NCBI RefSeq assembly: GCF_964340395.1
Contig: NC_135560.1
Span: 20,081,675 to 20,145,674, forward strand
Length of the DNA stretch: 64,000 nucleotides
Source: Glandiceps talaboti
Lineage: Eukaryota > Hemichordata > Enteropneusta > Spengelidae
Direction of reading: 5' to 3'
Numbering within the stretch: the stretch's first letter is position 1; every line of letters starts with the position of its first letter. The notes beneath the pieces are model-generated. The model had not been told where the DNA came from and searched no databases. It worked only from the letters and a program-made list of their open reading frames with translations. Position numbers and translations under genes: made by a program. This document shows positions 58,840 to 64,000 of the stretch, in pieces.

Positions 58840-61250
58840 TCTGATCAATGATTAAATTCAAGAAATCATAATCATAATGTATAATGCATCACATCTACAA
58901 TACATTTTCTGCCTGACAAACACAATATCAACTATTGTACAGACACTCATTTTTACTACATTCAGTCTGAGGGGGGACAGGTGGAAATTGTACTCTGCGG
59001 TGTGATGCATGGATGAAGCCCTACAAGTGTACTGTGGGGGAAGGGGGTTACAAGTGTACTGAGTCAATGGTGCATGCATGACGTCCTACAACAAGTGCAC
59101 CACATGCAGTGGGTGTGACCAAAAGCCATAAATGTGCACTGGGTGGTGTGGTTCCTCACTGACATGTCCTCTAACAGTTTTCATATTTCTGCTATTTCTA
59201 ATGGCCGCTTTTATACTGCTTTTGCTATCTATAATGCAGACAGCAAGTAGAAGGATATATACTAACTCTCTCCTTCATAGTCAGCTCTTTTTTCATGAAA
59301 TTCCAATGGCCAGTAACAATGGGGCTTTAGGGAATTCATAAATAAGTAACTGTACACTACTGAACTACTTTAAATTTATCATCAACTATCATTTTTCCTT
59401 CCAAAACATTGTCATTTTTCAAAAAGTTGACCTAATTGTAAGCCCTAAACATTGAGAAGTAATACAAACAACTGCCATATGACAGATGAGTGTTTGTGTT
59501 GGCTTAGTCTCCTAGTCTGCTGGTTGTATGTTGGTGTACAAAGTAAACCAATATATTGTGTAATTCCAAGTCCACAGCTTAGAGGTCATTCAAGGACATA
59601 AATAAGGTTGGTTTTAATAGGCTGTCAGTAATGTTCTCTCCTCTGTAATACTACACTAGCCATGGTTTTATAGAAGGCAGTGGAGGTGCTAAGTAGGTAA
59701 CTGAAGTGTTACCCATACTTGTTTACACCCTACAGGTACAAAAATAGAATTTTCCAAATTCCTTTCCAAAAGTAGATGTCTATATATGATGGCCCATGTG
59801 TTTGTTAAAAGTGGCATGTTTTGTGTCATGTGTTGAAAACTTCAAGACCAGTATTAAAAATATATTCCTGTTGCTTTTCCATTCATTTCAAGAGAAGTAG
59901 GAAACTTGGCAAACAGAGCTGGCATGGATGCACCAGAACTATTCAGAAATAATGTCTCTGTTGCTACAACTCTAGATTTATGGTATGTTTTAGTACAGGC
60001 TTACTGAAGCAGATAAATGTATGAACAAAGCCCAAACATATACACTTGACTAACTAAAGTTACTTGTTTATGGGTAGTATCAATAGCTGGGGTCGATGGT
60101 GTAAAAAAAAATAAACCTAATGGATCTTGAATTTTTACATCATTCACTCAAAGTTTTTCAAAGTTCCAAGTAATTTTATAGTTCATCATTTTCTCAAAAC
60201 ATCGCTGGAACTTTCACAAATGCTTTAAAAAATGTTTGTAAACTTTGCCCTTTGCCATAAATAGTGCTGATGGTTTTGAAGCATGACTGCATGGGTTTGA
60301 TGAAATTACCATAAACTAAAGTGAGGGACCCCAGATTTACAGTGATAACCCCCAAATTTTAAGACCTAGGGTCCCAAGAAACCTTTAAAATACTGGTATA
60401 AACTAGCTCCTACTTGTACAATTAAATTCCCCTTTTACAAACATGTAAATGAAGTGCAAGTAAAAGTGTTAAAAACTGGACACAAGGAACTACTTCAGAT
60501 AGTTAATTAAACCTTGATTAGTCTTGAGAGGGTTTGTTCTAATCTAATTATAAGCTTCATCCATTCATTAGTAAGTTGTTGTATTTAATTTCTACATCTA
60601 TTTTTAAACATCCAACAATAAACTCACATTCATTACGTCCATTGATGAACAATATTGATGTGTGTAATTATATTTATCAATTTTTTTATTCAAATGATAT
60701 AAATTGTCTACTCAGCTCTACATACAATTAACAAAGAAGATAACTTAATTACCAGTGCCTAATTGCAACTAAAGCCTGGAATCCAAGCTATCCTGTTTTA
60801 TATTACGGTGAACTACACAACTGGCCGATGGTAAGCATTTGTGATGGATTATACAACAAAGACTTGAAAGAGCATGAACAGCAAAATGAGTACAAAATGA
60901 CTTGAATTAACAGGACTGTATTACTATATTGTGACATTTTGTCTTTGTATTTACTATACCAGGCTTTCCATAGCATAAAAAAAGTCGTAAGTTATAATAA
61001 TTAAACTTTATACCCTGTCTTTACGATTTCATTTCAACTCTGAGTAAGATCCGTTACTAATCAGTTCATTAAAATTATGTACAAATTTCAATTTCTTGCA
61101 AGTGTCAAATCAGGTGCTATGAAAAATCTATCATGGTTCAAGCAAAGTGTGTGTGTGTATGGGGGTATTGTCAATATTTGCCTTTATTCGGCCAAGAGAA
61201 TTACTGAAAACACATGGGAATATAGTTATCACAGTTTGAGGGTGAAACCC
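58840..61250. other. Intergenic stretch without recognised genes
   Basis: There is a G-rich patch at about 59030-59050 and a dispersed-repeat tail at 60945-61010 (compare 6996-7107). Otherwise I recognise nothing. Confidence 0.4.
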
Positions 61251-61253
61251 GTT

Positions 61254-61525
61254 CAGTGTGTGCTCAAAGCCAATTTGACGTGCCACTGATGAACATAATT
61301 TCTAGTGATGCACCAAAATTTGGTGTTCCCCTATCTCTTGCTGAGTGGTAGTCAGTGTGCCCTCTAAGCCAATTTGACGTGCCACTGATGCACACAATTT
61401 CTAGTGACACACCAAAATTTGTTCCCCTCTCTCTTACTATGTGGTGAGTCACAAGAAATCCCAGTTTTTCTCATTTTGACTCACAACAACAAAATATGGC
61501 TATCATTATTAGAGGACAACTAGAG
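61254..61525 (+). mobile_element. hAT-like MITE, duplicated-end form, older copy
   Basis: It begins CAGTGTGTGCTCAAAGCC. The left end is repeated internally (CAGTGTGCCCTCTAAGCC from about 61332), and it ends TTAGAGGACAACTAG. It shares the tandem left-end structure and the CTCAAAGCC variant with 33213-33459. The right terminus is mutated and no target duplication is seen. Confidence 0.75.
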
Positions 61526-62642
61526 TCATTTATGTTCAGAATATCTTTCATGTGCTTCAATAACAAAAGCTAAGTTTCTGAAATTCCAAATTTATTTTTA
61601 TATTGTGAGTATGTTATCAAGCTGTTAACTCTACACAGGAAATATGTGTTAACTTTGTCATCAAGACTGACTTCTTTATGTAATGCCATAGTTGCAATGT
61701 ATTACATTGAGCTAATAACACAAACACGCACTGCTTTGATCAAGTAACCCTGTTTGAATAAAACAAATTGCCTTGTACAATTTGTAAGTACTCAATATTG
61801 TAAAATGCAATCATTCATTAAATGAATATTACACAAAATCTAAAAATACTTCTACGAATGCTAACAATCAAAATCTCCTACAAGAAATTACATGTATCAG
61901 AATTTTGCCTCACAACACATCATTATTTTCTATAGCAACCATGGGCTTCGGTAAAGCCATAGCAACACAGGGTTAAAAGGACAGCAAATTACAAATGTTC
62001 ATATGTTCTTTCTGCTCACACCTCATTTGCAGTCCAATTTAAACTAACTCTTTATACAAAATTAGTCTTTATAATTCCTAAGTTTGACGTCATGTACCTA
62101 TGAAAAATACTTTGCGAATCAAATAAGGCTAAACAAGACTATAAATTAGTTGGTGAAATGGGCTATCACACTGTTAGCACTGATAACACAACAGCATTCA
62201 GATGATTACTCCATATAGGTGGTACAAGTCTGATTACTCTGTGTAGGTAGTACAAGCCTTGAAAACAATTTATACATTCAATGAATTTATCCTAAGGTAA
62301 AGTCAAGTATTGCAAGGAGAAGAACTCTAGTAAAAAAAAATAATTCAAAGTTTTGTATGCATTCAATATTAATTTATCCCAAAGGGAAATTAAGTATTGA
62401 AAAATTTAGGCAGGTTTTACTATTCTATAATTACAACACCCTTCATCAAGTGCTAAAATATAATACAATTCTGTCAAAAAATACAGAAAATACTGCATTT
62501 ATGTTATTACATGTGACTGCATGCATTAAACAGAGATTATCATGCTAACATTTTAGGTGATGATAATGAAATTAATTTTCATACAAGGAAATAAACATTC
62601 ATATCTACCTTGCATACTGGTAAAAAGAGAAAATCCAGTGTG

Positions 62643-62738
62643 TCACTGTGTGCATATGAGTATGTGCATCTGTGTGTCTGTGCATGTGTGTGTCTGTGTA
62701 TCTGTGTGTGTCTGTGTGTCTGTCTGTCTGTCTGTCTA

Positions 62739-62798
<60 letters not shown>
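62643..62798 (+). repeat. (TGTG/TGTC)n microsatellite
   Basis: A diffuse TGTG/TGTCTG region passes into about 75 bp of pure CTGT. It gives artefactual open frames on both strands. Confidence 0.97.
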
Positions 62799-62799
<1 letters not shown>

Positions 62800-64000
62800 G
62801 TCCTGTCAATCTACCCTAGATGGACACTACCCTAGGGACACACACCAGCCTTGCTATGCTATGAATTTAAACATCACACTTTCTAGTCATCTTCTGTCAA
62901 AGGAAAACTTTCCATTTGTCGACTAGTATTACTAGATCAACTGCTGAGTTGTGTTTATCAACACGTCAGAGTGGATATATTATTCTCTGATAATTGAATT
63001 TCTCTAGGCTATTATTTCCATTGCTATCTTGAACAGAAAAGGGCTTCCTGGATGTAATTTAATCAGGATTAGCAAATGACACTGTTTCTATAACAATGAC
63101 AATGGTGAAAATTTAATTGGCACTTTTCACTAACTGGATATCTGGGTCAATATAAATTTCAATATACAGTATGCCAATGGAAGACATTAACTGACCCTTC
63201 TGCCTTTTATTTCACTTCATCATTTTTTATTAAAACAGAATGAAACGGTCATCAAAAAACTGAAAGCAATGTCTTTTTAAAAATTTGTTTACAGCTACTC
63301 CATGCTTCCACATTTTTTTACAGTTAAATGAGAAACTGAATATTTAAATGTGAAAACCTGATATGGGCCTCAGAGAAAAATTTTGAATAACAAGAAAAAC
63401 AGTTCCCTGTTTAAAATCCCAAGTTCAAAACCATGGTTGGCTAAGTGAGGAAATTGTTTTCCTGTTTAACCATGAATTAATTTATGGTTTACATTTGACC
63501 GTAATGACCTAACGGAATCTGCTGAATGACTTGTCCTGGATACTGACTGAACGAGTGTAATGATTTACAACATCTAAAGAAACAACTGCAATGACTTGGA
63601 ATTAATATGCTGCTACCAGGCACGCATCTCCCGCTATGATTATATTACCGAACCCTGGAGAAGAAGAAAACTACTCAATGTGAAGAATACATGGAGTGCT
63701 CGTTTAATCTTCTATACAAAAGTTGGCTTACTGATATTTGCTCTAAAATTAAATTAAATATCTTGCCACAGTATGTGTGAGCATGAAATCAAATCAATCT
63801 GTCTGATTGAGCTAATTACTTCAACTGAGATCGATTACACGGCAAAGCTGAAAATCTTTTCATTTTTTCAAATTATGGCAAGAATTCAGACATTCCTGAA
63901 GCATAATTACATAATTCTACATTGAAAAAATGAATGAATTATTGAAATTATTGATTAACTGAAAAAGATTAATAACCAATCTTTCACTTAAGTCTGCTCA
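62800..64000. other. Terminal stretch without recognised genes
   Basis: AT-rich DNA. I see no exon-like open frame, RNA gene or repeat structure on either strand. Confidence 0.4.

Overview
The window is AT-rich metazoan nuclear DNA. It has small exons with GT-AG introns, kilobase-scale introns, abundant microsatellites and minisatellites, and many short non-autonomous transposons. I cannot fix the phylum. Low GC, an ADAMTSL1/3-type gene with only one Ig domain, and the dense MITE/SINE load suggest an invertebrate bilaterian, possibly marine. This is inference, not proof.

One protein-coding gene can be reconstructed, on the minus strand, from about 39.1 kb down to about 3.8 kb. It has 21 coding exons whose phases match at all 20 junctions. 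The sum is 3,573 nt, or 1,190 codons plus a stop. The predicted product is a secreted ADAMTS-like glycoprotein with this order: signal peptide, TSP1 repeat 1, cysteine-rich module, spacer, TSP1 repeats 2-9, one Ig domain, TSP1 repeats 10-12 and a C-terminal PLAC domain. It has no metalloprotease or disintegrin domain. Domain order and local similarity place it with ADAMTSL1/ADAMTSL3. Vertebrate members are longer and carry three Ig domains.

Layout: 1-3.8 kb is 3' flank with a SINE/LINE-like tail. 3.8-25.5 kb holds exons 21 to 2 with moderate-sized introns. 25.5-38.7 kb is the 13.3-kb first intron, which holds a 20-bp minisatellite, a long GACA array, two hAT-like MITEs with perfect 8-bp target-site duplications, a Harbinger-like MITE and a TTAA-flanked MITE. 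Exon 1 lies at 38.73-38.79 kb, with a TATA-box promoter candidate at 39.15 kb.

39.2-64 kb is upstream or intergenic DNA in which I recognise no coding gene. It holds a 600-bp fold-back element with about 200-bp terminal inverted repeats and a 9-bp target duplication, another fold-back element, six or more tandem-repeat arrays (one with G-quadruplex-forming units, one with a hairpin in every unit), a third hAT-like MITE and further dispersed repeats.

I found no rRNA, tRNA, CRISPR array, prokaryotic operon or intact autonomous transposon. The undescribed material here is mostly the set of repeat families, several of which have sequence-visible insertion signatures.
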